64,000 nt of DNA from Climacium dendroides. Lineage: Eukaryota; Streptophyta; Bryopsida; Hypnales; Climaciaceae. Shown one piece after another: positions 1-11,364 of the stretch. Position 1 is the first letter of the stretch. Every line of letters starts with the position of its first letter. The position numbers were made by a program, and so were the translations under genes. A model generated the notes under the pieces. That model saw only the letters and a program-made list of their open reading frames with translations. It was not told the origin of the DNA and made no database searches. Location of the stretch: positions 11,222,001 through 11,286,000 of the forward strand of contig OX467082.1 in NCBI GenBank assembly GCA_950106755.1. Reading direction: 5' to 3'.

Positions 1-1960
1 GAACAAGTTGGAGGTGTTGAATCTAGGTTGGTGCAGGAAACTTGTGCTGCTACCAAATTCATTTGGAGGGCTCCAAAACTTGATGAACTTGAATCTCTGT
101 TTGAGTGGAATCCAACGTTTACCTGAATCTTTTGGAACATTGAGCAAGTTGGAGGTGTTGAATCTAAGTAACTACAATGAACTTGTGCAACTATCAGATT
201 CATTTGAAGGCCTCAAAATCTGATGAATTTGAATCTCAAGGAGAGTGAAATCCAACGTTTACCTGAATCTTTTAGAACATTGGGCAAGTTGCAGGTGTTG
301 AATCTAAGTAGCTGCAGTGAACTTGTGCAACTACCAGATTCATTTGGAGCCCTCCAAAACTTGATGAACTTGAATCTCAATTATAGTGGAATTCAACGTT
401 TATCTGAATCTTTTGGAACATTGAGCAAGTTGGAGGTGTTGAATCTAAATTGGTGTAGGAAACTTGTGCTGCTGCCAAATTCATTTTGAACCCTCCAAAA
501 CTTAATGAACTTGAATCTCGAGGAGAGTGGAGTCCAACGTTTACCTAAATCTTTTGGAACATTGAGCAAGTTGGAGGTATTGAATCTAAGTAACTACAAT
601 GAACTTGTGCAACTATCAGATTCATTTGGTGGCCTCCAAAACTTGATGAACTTGAATCTCGAGAAGAGTGGAATCGAACGTTTACCTGAATCTTTTGGAA
701 CATTGAGCAAGTTGGAGGTGTTGAATCTAAATAGCTGCAATGAACTTATGCAACTACCAGATTCATTTGGTGGCCTCCAAAACTTGATGAACTTGAATCT
801 CTGTTTGAGTGGAATCCAACGTTTACTTCAATCTTTTGGAACATTGAGTAAGTTGGAGGTGTTGAATCTAAATCGATGTAGGAAACTTGTGCTACTACCA
901 GATTCATTTGGTGGCCTCCAGAACTTGATGAACTTGAACCTCGAGGAGAGTGGAATCGAACGTTTACTTGAATCTTTTGGACAATTGAGCAAGTTGGAGG
1001 TGTTGAATCTAAGTAGCTGCAATGAACTTGTGCAACTACCAGATTCATTTTGGAACCCTCCAAAATTTAATGAACTTGAATCTCGACGAAAGTGGAATCC
1101 AACGTTTATCTGAATCTTTTGGAACATTGAACAACTTGGACGTGTTGAATTTAAGTAGCTGCAATGAACTTATGCAACTACCAAATTCATTTGGAGGCCT
1201 CTAGAACTTGATGAACTTGAATCTTGAGGAGAGTGGAATCCAACGTTTACTTGAATCTTTTGGAACATTGAGCATGTTGAAGGTGTTGAATCTAGATTGG
1301 TGCAGGAAACTTGTGCAGCTACCAGATTCATTTGGAGGCCTCGAGAATTTGATGAACTTGAATCTCTATCGCAGTGGAATGCAAAGTTTATCTAAATCTG
1401 TTGGATCATTAAGCAAATTAGAGGTGTTGAATCTAGGTTTGTGTAGTGAACTTGTGCAGCTACTAGATTCATTTGGAGGCCTTCAAAACTTGATAAACAT
1501 CAATCATAGATTATCTGAATCTTTGTATATTGAGCAAATTGGAGGTGATGAATGCAGGTAGCTACAGTGAACTTATGCAAGCTACCAAATTCATTTGGAG
1601 GCCTCCAAAACATGAAAAACTTGGATCTCTTTTTCAGTGAAATCCAAAGTTTACCTGAATCTAATGGAACATTGAATAAGTTGGAGGTGATGAATCTAGG
1701 TTGGTGCAATGAACTTGTGCAGCTACCAAATTCATTTGGAAGCCTCTAAAACATATAAAACTTGGATCTGTTTTCCAGTGAAATCCAAAGTTTACCTGAA
1801 TCTTCTGGAATATTTAGCAAGTTGAAGGTATTGTATCTAGGTAGTTGCAGTCAACTTGTGCAGCTACCAAATTGATTTGTAGGCCTCTGAAATTTGATGA
1901 ACTTAAATCTTTGTGACTATGGAATCCAAAGTTACCCAAATCTTTTGGAACATTGAGCAA
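1..1960 (+). repeat. Tandem array of ~141-bp LRR-coding units
   Basis: The segment AACTTGATGAACTTGAATCT recurs with small changes near 78, 218, 358, 500, 642, 783, 924, 1064, 1205, 1346, 1487, 1605, 1748 and 1890, a period close to 141 bp (47 codons). Units before about 1480 are much more alike than the last ones. This suggests recent expansion by unequal exchange within the LRR region, with the 3' units being older. Confidence 0.85.
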
Positions 1961-2201
1961 GTTAGAGGTATTGAGTTTAGGTATGTACTCCAAATGCACA
2001 TGCCCGGACTTTGTAAATATGGGTGTTTTCGCGATTGGAAATTGTCAACAGTATGTGAACTACAATCATTTGTACTATTTGTTTAAGTACCTCTACAAGA
2101 TGGATACCCTTCACAACGAATTCATTCATGCACTGAGTTATAACTTCAACGAGTTGAAGTTACTTCTAGTTCGAGCAGGCCTCATCACTATTTTGGATTA
2201 G
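1..2201 (+). pseudogene. LRR-protein pseudogene, 3' part (5' end outside window)
   Basis: The reading frames encode about 14 units of about 47 residues, each made of two leucine-rich repeats with a core like LPESFGTLSKLEVLNL followed by LPDSFGGLQNLMNLNL. This irregular LRR type is typical of the C-terminal part of plant NLR immune receptors or LRR-only proteins. No kinase, TIR or NB-ARC domain is visible, because the gene begins before base 1. The frame is broken repeatedly: a frameshift near 215-223, a TGA near 487, a frameshift near 1050, a TAG near 1202, a frame change near 1500-1560, and stops near 1747 and 1880. An open tail at 1953-2201 (ending ..LLLVRAGLITILD) could be the original C-terminus. 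With at least six lesions it is very unlikely to make a full protein, although undetected introns could explain one or two breaks. Confidence 0.8.
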
Positions 2202-2749
2202 GCATACATACATTTTGTTGTGTACTTCATTTACATTTATTTCAATTGGAATTTTTTTGGACTTTGGAATGGACATTGATTATGTACTCATGAAGTTTGG
2301 GAGTATATACCATGAGTCGTATGTTTTAATCTTCCATTTATTTTTTGGTTTTATTTTTCATTGGTTTGTAAAATAAATTCTTAACACAAAAAAATGTACT
2401 ACTCAAGAAGGAAATAAAAATGAAATAAAAACGAGGAAAGAAAGAAGAATAGAAAAGAATATAGATTGGAGTTGTGGTAATTAAAGAAAATGGTTAATTA
2501 CATACTAAAGATTTAGGGGATGTTTCCATTACAAATATAAGTTGGTAGATCTCCCCAAAAAATAATCAAAATATACGATCATAGGGATAGCGGTCATAGG
2601 TACCCTAAACTTACTATAAATAGTAAATTTTCTTCATTTTAAAGTTTTTTTTGAAAAAAATTTATTTTTGAAAATTTAAATTAAGAAAAAGGTTTGGAGA
2701 CACCATGCTTGTAGTTCACAAGCTCACCATTCTAGGCTCACATACTAGC
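2202..2749. other. AT-rich stretch without recognised gene
   Basis: This is probably the 3' flank of the LRR pseudogene. I see only A- and T-rich runs and no coding signal or clear repeat. Confidence 0.5.
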
Positions 2750-3020
2750 ATTATTGATCTCTATGATAGTAGAATCCAAAGTTTAATCTTTTTTAACATT
2801 GAGCAACTTGGAGGTATTGGATCTAGGAAGCTATGATCAATTTAGAGAGCTACTAAATTCAGAGGAAGGCTTTCTAAACTTGGAAGATTTGATATCCAAA
2901 TATGTAGAATCTCAAGTTTATTCTAATCCTTTAGAATATTGATCATGTTGAAAGTGGTGAATCTACAAAATTTAGATAAGCTCTTGAAATACCATATTCA
3001 TTTGGAGGACTAAAGCCCTA
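2750..3020 (+). pseudogene. Strongly decayed LRR units
   Basis: Phrases of the upstream LRR array are recognisable (AGTAGAATCCAAAGTTTA, ACATTGAGCAACTTGGAGGT, CATATTCATTTGGAGGAC), with many substitutions and indels and no usable frame. It looks like two or three old units of the same family, either an earlier extension of the array or another dead copy. Confidence 0.6.
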
Positions 3021-3882
3021 AACTTACAAATTTGTAGATGTAGAATTCATTCCATTGCTTTGTGGTTTGAGATTTGTAATTACTAGAATGTGTAGTATCA
3101 AATGTTGTTGAGGTACTCTAGAAGTTGACATGACAACTTGGTGGAACAATAGGAATTTGTCTTGGTGGAACAAGACATGACTTTGATGTTGTTTTCCATT
3201 TAGTTTCTTTAAGAACCACTGAGAGACAATTGACAAATTAATTATTGATGAGGTAATGGATTGTTGTATGCGGCTACTTATTAATTTACCTTGCACTCAA
3301 TTTTTAAGTGTCATTTGCCTATAGCTCACATTACATGCATGTATTCCTAGTGTGCTCTTATTTGCTTATAGGTGGAATTTTCTCACCTTTGATTTTCGTG
3401 TATAATGCAAGGTTGATTCACAAGAAAGGTGTCACTTTTCACCAAAGATAGACTAGATCATCATCCCTTTTCATTCAAATTCCACTAAACTTCAATTGGA
3501 GATTAATTTAGTGGATTTGCTCAATCTTTTGTATATTGTAGTACAATTTTTTAAAGTTTAATAAAAAGTATGGAGATTTTGGACTATGTGACCAAAGTCC
3601 TCAAAAATAGTAACATTTTAATTGTCCTAGCTTAGCACATATTCATTGTTTTGGATGCCACCCCGATATTTTTATGGGTAAAACATGTTTCCTATAAATT
3701 CATAGTTAGTAAAATAAATTTGCAAATGCAAAAATTGCCACGTATAAAATGCCCTACAATCCTATTAGCTTCAAGGAATAAAACCTAATATATTTTGATG
3801 CATCCATCTATGAATATGTATCCCACACAATTTGGAAAGGCTGTAGAATCTAAAATGTCATGTTATATACTAGCTAGCATAA
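3021..3882. other. AT-rich stretch, nothing recognised
   Basis: A 90-codon frame on the minus strand (3024-3296) has no recognisable domain and no plausible gene context. I see no other feature. Confidence 0.4.
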
Positions 3883-3967
3883 TATGAATATATATATATA
3901 TAATATTATATTTTATATATATATTATATATATTATATAATATATTATATATATTATATATATATGT
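3883..3967. repeat. (TA)n-type simple repeat
   Basis: About 85 bp consist almost only of alternating A and T (ATATATAT and TATTATATA runs). It is a low-complexity tract that can form hairpins. Confidence 0.9.
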
Positions 3968-4789
3968 AATGACATTGCAAGACCTAAAGTATTTCTAGAA
4001 TATGACAATTATGAGCTTAAATGTGTGAAACTAAACATACACTTGTTCATATGCTCATCTTAGTAGTCAAAATATTTCTAAAAATATTATTTTTGGGTTT
4101 TAGTCGCATTTTTAGAATGCAGTTTTATTAGTAGAAAAATAGTGATTAAATTAACAAAAATTCAACACGGAATTGTTGATTTCTTTTGTGGATTTGGACA
4201 TGTTGATTTGGGTAGCTTCTAACACGAAAATATTGATTTAGTAACAAAAATTGTTTTTTTAGTAAATAAAAATTATTAATTTTTACACAATAAATTATTG
4301 ACTTTGTAAGAATAATGTTAACAAGTTAAAAAGAATGTTCATTTTGGTACAAGGTGAAAATAGCAAATGTGGATTTATCTTGTCTATAATGTAGGACATA
4401 TGGTTGCCACAACAAAGTTTGGGACATAGGGCACGAATCCAAGTAGGTTACTGTACGTACACATTGACAAGCAAGGAAGCAAGTCAGAGATGCATGTATA
4501 GGCATGGATACAAGGACAAAAACAAGTAGGGATATAGAAATAGGTAAAGACACAAATCTCATTCTCGTCTTGTGAATGCAATTTTTAGAATTTTGGAAAT
4601 TGCAATATATTATTGGAAAGATATTTAGAATACCTTTCCAATTGTATATTATATGCCTTTAAAATCTCTAAATTGCAATCACAAATTAAAAATAAAAATT
4701 TCGCTATAATGGAATATACAAGGACAAGCAATTTAGAATAAAGAGAGAGGAGGTTTAATGAATTCAACATTGTTTAAAAATTTAACTTT
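3968..4789. other. AT-rich stretch, nothing recognised
   Basis: Overlapping minus-strand frames at 4326-4581 have no recognisable family. No repeat partner was noticed elsewhere in the window. Confidence 0.4.
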
Positions 4790-5120
4790 AGTTTATTTTG
4801 GTAGATAGGTATAAGAATTTGCCATTTCAATTGTTGAATTTAATAATGAAATTGCATCGAGATTTACACCAACCATCTTTTTTAATTGAAAAAAATTCTT
4901 TAGATTAATTTAGTGGGTATACAAAAGAATTTGCCTTTAAATCAGTAAATTAAATATATTTTTATTAAGATTTACATCAATTATATTTAATTTTAATTTA
5001 TAATATGTTGGATTGTTTTAATGGCCATATAGAAGGATTTAACATTTTTATTGGTGAATTAAATATTTGTATTTACAAAGACTTGTATCAATCATATTCT
5101 TTATATGTGTTTATTTTTCT
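4790..5120. repeat. Imperfect ~110-125 bp tandem repeat, first part
   Basis: About three units share the phrases GATTTACATCAATCATATT, TTTTAATGG.ATATAGAAG and GATTTAACATTTTTATTGG.GAATTAAA. The same unit resumes at 6890-7130 after a foreign segment. Confidence 0.6.
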
Positions 5121-5159
5121 ATTTTCTTTAAATTATTTGTGTAGATTGATACAGTTTTT

Positions 5160-6870
5160 GTCATGTCCCTAGTAATACTTTATGGCTTCAAATAATCTCT
5201 AGGGTTTCTTTACAACTTAATGAGCTCACTACACTTCAATTCCAATATCACTTGGGTCACAATTGACTAACACTATATATGCCACGCATCTTCAATATTA
5301 GTTTCCATTTCCAATTCATACTGCTAATTTAAAGTCGTGTTACTACTAGGACACACTCTACACATGCCACTTGATGACATAAGGTGGACCTTCCATTGGA
5401 GTCCAAATACTTGGTGGAGGCACTACTACCCCATTACAAAAAAAATTGAACCCCAAAAGAAGTTGCTTCATAATGCAAAAGCTTAGGTGAGATAAGCCTT
5501 CTCAACTCACTAATTGGGTCAAAAATTGCATGATGAATTCAAAAATTCATCATCATTATCCAATCCATCTCCTTTATCTCATAAATTTAAATGGGAAGAG
5601 CCTTTTCAACTCACAAATTGGGCTATGAATTGCACGATGAATTCAAAAATTTGTCATCATTACCCAATCCATCTCAAGGCCACTTTGTGGGTTCAATTTT
5701 GTCCTAATGATTAGTGCTAATTGCCTTTGAATGTCATCCCACTTATTCTAAGCGTGTTGTATATTTGCTACTTCACATCATAATTGATTGAGACTTACAA
5801 CTTGATACACTTTGAAAGTGCTTAGCAAAGAGCGAGACTCCATCCAATTCATACCACGGGACAATTACAAGTATTTCATGGTGCTTTAGAAACTAGTGCT
5901 CAGGTTGCCTCAATAACCTTGAATCATTTGAACTTATCAAGGTTCAAAAAGGAAGTGGACAAGGGGACCAACCCTCCTATGGTATTTTTTATAGAATTTA
6001 GCAAACCTCTTCTTGTGAGTTGAAGGAACTTTCAAGTTTCATGTTGGTTTCAGAAGACCACCCATTTCCAACCAAGATCACCAAATTATAGTCCCATTTG
6101 GACTCTCAAACTTTCAAACAGTGTAACTTTGTAGCCAAAGCTCCAAATTCCACATCCGAGTTTATTAGAGATATCTACACCACAAGTAGATGTCAATAAA
6201 CTACTCACTTATAATGCTTGTGAATTTAGCTTTCTTGTATTCTTATCTTTTCAATGATATGCTACATGTCATATTTTCTTAAAGGATTCAGTTGAAAACC
6301 GCTCACTCCTAATCTTTAAGTGTCTTTGTACCACTAAAATACCACCAACTTTGAACGGACATAACTATTAGCCAACTAGTCTACTACATGTGTTCTTTAA
6401 ATTATTGAAACTATCTTTTCAAGAACTTTTCAAGAATATAAGATATTATACCATGCTCTTCTAATTCATGGCACTTTAGTGCCTTGTTTACACAAGAGTC
6501 TTTCATTTTTTCCTTCCTAGACTTTTGCAAGGCTTGAGAAATCACCTTCAAGGTCCCTATTACTCACTTTGGCCTTTTGGACACCCCAAAGAGATAGGGT
6601 TATGACATTAATTAAAAACTTAGCTTGAATGGGGGGAATCAAAATAAGTTGTTAGCATGATTATTCATAGGATGAAGTACTTGAAAAGTGAAGAGCAAGT
6701 TTCCTACTTCTAAACTAAAATTAATTTTATCATTACTTTTGAACTTTTGGGTTGCTTTTAGCTCGACAAGAAGACAAACCTATACCTAAAATGTAGTTTC
6801 TTTCTATTCACATAGAAGTGTAAACTTCATAAAAGTTGACCTAAGCAATTCCAATTTTAAAAAACTTGAA
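5160..6870 (+). mobile_element. Dispersed element, copy 1 (inverted partner 11365-12920)
   Basis: Almost the whole segment can be aligned by eye with the reverse complement of 11365-12920. Shared landmarks are the AATATCACTTGGGTCA / AGTATCACTTGGATCA pair, the CACTTGATGACATAAGGTGGA region, the 'gagcgagactccat' region (inverse of ATGAAGTCTCACTCTTTG) and TTAGCATGATTATTCATAGGATGAAG. It splits the tandem repeat at 4790-5120 / 6890-7130, so it behaves like an insertion. No transposase or clear terminal repeat is visible, and the class is unknown. Confidence 0.6.
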
Positions 6871-6889
6871 GCTTGTATGAGAATCCAAC

Positions 6890-7130
6890 ATTAGAATTTG
6901 ATCAAATTTACATCAATCACATTTTCTTATTTTCTATAAAAAAAAATTGAGTTATTTTTTTGGATATATAGAAGAGTTTTAATTTAAATTGTTGAATTGA
7001 ACATTGGATATTATTGGGCTTTACATCAATCATGTTAGTAAATTTTCAAGTTTTTTTCTTGGATTACTTCAATGGATATATAGAAAAGATTTAACATTGT
7101 TATTGATGAATTGAAGATTGAAGATTGAAT
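6890..7130. repeat. Imperfect tandem repeat, second part
   Basis: Two further units of the repeat seen at 4790-5120 (TTTACATCAATCATGTTAG; GGATATATAGAAAAGATTTA). They lie directly before the LRR remnant at 7125. Confidence 0.6.
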
Positions 7131-7330
7131 CTACAGCATTGTTGTAAGTTTGTAGAGCTATCAAATTTGTTTGGAGATCTCCAAAACTTAAAAGACTTGG
7201 ATCTTTATGAAAGTAGAATCCAAAGTTTACCTAAATCTTTTCCAAAAATATTCAATAGTACCGTTTTGGACATATCTTTAGTAGGCAACACTTGTCACAC
7301 TTTAGATGTTGGCTATCCATTCTAGATGCT
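7125..7330 (+). pseudogene. LRR remnant, about 1.5 units
   Basis: A short frame reads ..KFVELSNLFGDLQNLKDLDLYESRIQSLPKSF.. in overlapping parts. This clearly matches the LRR units at 1-2000 but is isolated and ends in unrelated sequence (..TLDVGYPF). It is probably a detached piece of the LRR gene family. No partner exon is visible within 2 kb on either side. Confidence 0.65.
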
Positions 7331-8019
7331 AATATTTTATTAGATTTTTCTTGAAATTCATTCAAAATTCGGGGTCCAAATCCTAATTCACTGCAAATGT
7401 AGGAGTGAACCTAATGAACATCTCTTAGAGTTTGGTATTAGTAAGAAAGTTTTGAGAGGTCTAATCACAATTGTGAAAACAATGTTGAATTTGAAGATTT
7501 CTTCATTAACTTTTATGTTTTCATTTCCTCTAATTGTAGTACTTATGAAGCTAAAGATGTTGCACTTATGCATTCTAATGCATGTTCATGTCCAAATTCT
7601 TGCCGTAGAGTCTAATTCTTTACCAAACCAAAGAAATGATTGGTGACAAGTGGATGGACTACAAGTTCATAGTACTCCCATAACCATTGACACTAGAAGA
7701 AAAACGTGTCCACCACAACGAGCTATAATGCAACTAAGTATCATATACAACTATCAACTCTATTTGCACCAAATTCTTACGTCATTGCTTTACATCATTA
7801 GTACAATGTCTTATTTACAAAGTAGTTATAGAATGAAGTGAATACATTGTTTTAGTTGCAAAGTAGTTGTAGAATGAAAAATAGGATTTTGAGAGGCATA
7901 AGAAATCTCAAATTTAGAATGAATGTGAGTTGTTCTCCATCTAATATTCATCACAATTGCTGATGTGGACTAGTCCACACTCTATGATATCCACTGTGTC
8001 AATTTCTAGTCCAAAAAAA
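7331..8019. other. Region without recognised gene
   Basis: Frames of 61-64 codons at 7388-7646 and 7650-7841 have no recognisable domain. One alternative reading contains a Cys-rich run near 7520-7610, but stops interrupt it. Confidence 0.35.
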
Positions 8020-8112
8020 AAACTAGAAAATGACTAGGAAACAACTACAATTGATAGTAGTCACTGCTAAGTTGTTTTGTAGTTGTTTTCTAATTATTTT
8101 CCAGTCATCTTT
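8020..8112. repeat. Imperfect hairpin
   Basis: AGGAAACAACTACA near 8037-8050 pairs with TGTAGTTGTTTTCT near 8079-8092. The flanking ACTAGAAAATGACT and AATTATTTTCCAGTCAT segments extend the stem with mismatches. It is possibly a small foldback or MITE remnant. Confidence 0.5.
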
Positions 8113-8252
8113 TGATTGTCTTATATCAATTGTCAAGAATACCATTAAGTTGAATATATAAGGTTTGTAAATAGTTGTATTCTTATGTAATGGATTTTGT
8201 TAATTGAATTCTAAGATATCTACATTTTTTGGATTTTGAAATCTACAAATTC

Positions 8253-8400
8253 TACAAGTCACAAACAAGTTGCAAATGCGCTACAAATAAGTTATATATG
8301 AGTCACAAATGAGTTGCAAATGAATTACAAACGAGACGCAATGAAGTCACAAATGAGTTGCAAACAAGTCATACATTAGTCGCAAATGAGTTGCCAATGT
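8253..8400. repeat. Short-period minisatellite (about 12 bp)
   Basis: About a dozen degenerate copies of a unit like GTCACAAATGAGTTGCAAAT are visible (e.g. AGTCACAAATGAGTTGCAAA at two places, GTCGCAAATGAGTTGC near the end). It is non-coding. Confidence 0.7.
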
Positions 8401-8859
8401 GTGTGAGATTATTGTAGAGTTTTAATGGCAAGGCCCAAGTGATACAGTAGAAACACCTCAAACCGTGAATATAAACAATTTAATATAGTTGGAGGCACTT
8501 TTTTTCAAATAATATTTTGTAGTATTAGCTACTAAAAATCATGAATATTTAAAAAAAAGATTTTTTGGAATGTAGTATGTAATTTCTAAAATTTTCTAAA
8601 GTGTCAACTTCCTAAACTACTAAAACTATCACATATGTAGACCTTAAATTGGAATTTTAAAAAATTAGTAGCCAACAAATCAAAGTTAAGTATGTGTTAT
8701 TTAAATGTGTTAACAAATTAGAATTAAATATTTGAAAAGCACATCAACAATAGTCTAGGAACACATTTAGTGGTAGTCTAAGGTAAAAGAATGGGAACAT
8801 GGACACTTCTAGGTGCTTCTAATTTAGTTGGAAAGATGCTCAACAAGCGTGAGTGTTTT
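8401..8859. other. AT-rich stretch, nothing recognised
   Basis: No coding signal or repeat partner was seen. Confidence 0.35.
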
Positions 8860-9010
8860 CTTTCTATCCACGTTCTCATGTATTGTGTATGGTTTGGTAA
8901 ATATAATTCATTCAAGACATGCTATTTTTACTTATTGCATCTAAAATCTAAATTATTTGATGGATTTTGAAGAAGGCCTCGCTTCAAGACAATATCCATC
9001 AAAACAATAT
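8860..9010 (+). repeat. Decayed copy of the segment at 25100-25310
   Basis: It shares CTCATGTATTGTGTATGGT, a GGTAAATATAATTCATT stretch (the GGTAAGCATTAAATTCATT donor region in the other copy), AAGACATGCTATT and CAATATCCATCAAA. The intervening sequence is diverged and shortened. The 25100 copy looks gene-derived, so this is probably a second, older copy of the same mobile or duplicated segment. Confidence 0.5.
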
Positions 9011-9191
9011 CTACTTTCTCATTAAAATGTAGAGTTGATTTTAAAGGCCTTATGGCTTTAAATCATCAATAAATTGAAGACTACAAGACCCAAATTAGAT
9101 CTTGGGATGGTGCCATTTCTATTTGCACTACTTTGATTTATCCAATTGTTATATGTGCCACTAATTAAATGATTCACCAAAGTTACTCTAA

Positions 9192-9445
9192 GGTAGAAGT
9201 ACCTATTTTCAATAGCCCCTATGATGGCTTTATTGGATGACCTATTGTCAACAATAAGTGGATATATTATTCATTAAAGATTCTATGTTGGTACCTTCTC
9301 ATCCATTCATCTTTCTTCTATCCTCGTTTAGAGAGAAGTGCCAAAGCTAATTGTAATAGGTGAGTGTATGAGACTGGAATGGGTCCAAATGAAAAATTCA
9401 CATTTATATTGAATAAAATATTCATCCTTGAAAAAAGATTTTGTT
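9192..9445 (-). mobile_element. Truncated MITE, same family as 59240-59603
   Basis: It starts after TAA with GGTAGAAGTACCTATTTT. It then follows the reverse complement of 59603-59360 (CATGATGG.., ACCTATTGT.ACAACA, ACCTTCTCA.CCATTCATC, AAGTGCCAAAG, TGGGTC.A.ATGAAAAA, AATAAAATATTCAT). The far end with the second terminal repeat is missing. Confidence 0.6.
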
Positions 9446-10789
9446 TTTTATTTTTGCATTCTTTCTAATCCTTATATTTGCACACATTGAGCTCAATTTC
9501 TTAATGAATTTTCCATATCCTATGTGTTAAAATGTTTGTTATTGGAGATAGGTACGTCTATCATATTTGAAAGTAGTGTAGTTTGAAATGTGTAGTTTGA
9601 AATGTAATAGTACCATGTACTTTGTTATTGAATATTTAATTGAAGTCCAAAAATAAGGTTCAACACTTTAGATTATAATTTTTTAAAATTTGGCATTTAA
9701 GTCAAGATAATGAATATTATATTTTGTAGCTAATCTACATTCTCTTCATTCTACATGGATGGATGCTTTAGAATCCATCTAATTAAGCCCCTTATTGATC
9801 ACTTAACTTTGATTTTCTACCCTATTATGAGTATTCACTTTATACATGAGTCCCTTGCATATCTTCAAAAACCACTTGTTGTATGCAAGATAATAAAAAG
9901 ACAAGATGCTTATACAATTGGGGTAGTAGGAGGTAAAAACAATCCATGAGAATATGTAAATTAGGACTAATAAGAGCTCAACCTCCCATAGTTTAGTCAA
10001 AAGCAAAAATTGTATTCAAAGTAGAAATGCAAACCTCATTTAGGCATACTAGAATAACTTTTTTTCAAAAACTTTGAACTAATTTGGTGTATTAAAATCA
10101 AGCTAACTTTCACCTCCAAAACTCTATTTGAGATTTCGAGACTCCAATCAAAAGTTATGAACAAAGTTCATGGAGAGGTTGGAACAAACATTTTCTTTGA
10201 TATCTCATTCGGCTTCTCTGAGTTTTGTCTATAACTTTTTTATAAAAGTTTACAATCACAAAAGGGTTTTCAAATTCAAAGTAAGTTTGATTTTACAACT
10301 TTTATTAGTTCAAAATGTTTTGAAACTTTTTATAGTAATATGCCAAAATGAGGTTTGAAATGCTACTTTGACACAATTCCTACATTTTGACACAAAGTGG
10401 TCCAAAACTCATCTTCAAATTATCCCATATTCTTTCAAGATTCATGATGGACAATGGATTTCACTATAAAAATTCCAATTTTCTCTCCAACCTTCAATCT
10501 AACAATATGTCATTCTTTCATTTTGTTGTCAAAATTTTTTTTGGATGATAGATGGTCAAATGATAGATTGGTATTTCACTCAATGGATTTCTAATGGATT
10601 TTCTAGATTTCCAGCAATCCATTTGTATATTTATTTATAGATTCAATTGCCTAATATCATAATTAGCAAAAAACTTGGATTTTTTACTTTTTAATTAATT
10701 TAAGCTAAACTTGCTATCCGAGTATGGTATTACTCCCTTTTTTATGGTAGATTTTAATTCTATGCCTTTATTAGTAGTATTACTACTCA
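9446..10789. other. AT-rich stretch, nothing recognised
   Basis: Short frames at 9755-9949 (+), 9803-10006 (-) and 10170-10358 (+) look random. No strong repeat was recognised. Confidence 0.35.
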
Positions 10790-11290
10790 AAAAAGGTGTT
10801 GGTTTTGATTTTTTTTCAATAACTTTTGTGATATTAAAATATTAAAAATACATTTTGAAAGATCTTGTTTTTTTGACACTTTTGTATCAAATGAAATGTC
10901 AAAAATTAATCAAACAATATTTGTTAGAAAGACTAGAAGAGAATTATCAAAAAAATAATTAAAAAAAGTGTCTTGAAATGAGGCCAAAAAGCAAAATGTA
11001 ATTCTGGGAGGGTTGCATGAATGGGTTGTCTAGATGACCAATCTAAAATCTTTAGATTACATGATTACTCACCTAGAACTTTAGGACTCCTTGCCCTACC
11101 ACGTCTAACCAAATACATAGTCTTTGGTAACTAGCCTGCAAGCAATGGATTTGCTCCAATCACCTTGTGGTTAATAATGGGAATTCCTAGTATCTCACAA
11201 CATTATTCTTTTATCCCATTTTACTAGGCCCTCCAAATTTTTTCATTTGTCCAACATCTCTAAATTAATTATTAGTTCTTCAAGGAGTAC
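10790..11290 (+). repeat. Diverged copy of part of the 28087-31980 arm
   Basis: It is collinear with about 29150-29610 in the same orientation: GTTAGAAAGACTA, the TGACCAA..TCTAAAATCTTT region, TAGTAACTAGCCTGCAAGCAA-like sequence, CACCTTGTGGTTA against CACCTTGGGGTTA, and TTTCATTTGTCCAA. Divergence is high, so it is an old copy. Confidence 0.55.
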
Positions 11291-11364
11291 TCATGGATCT
11301 CCTACTTTAAGTGATGACTTCCTTGTAGAGAGCTAGAATTAGAAAACAAGTTTCAAGTTTTCTA

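Noticed and set aside
746..1127. Minus-strand frames of 99-105 codons opposite the LRR array
   Set aside because: Antisense shadows of the repetitive LRR units; their translations repeat with the same 141-bp period.
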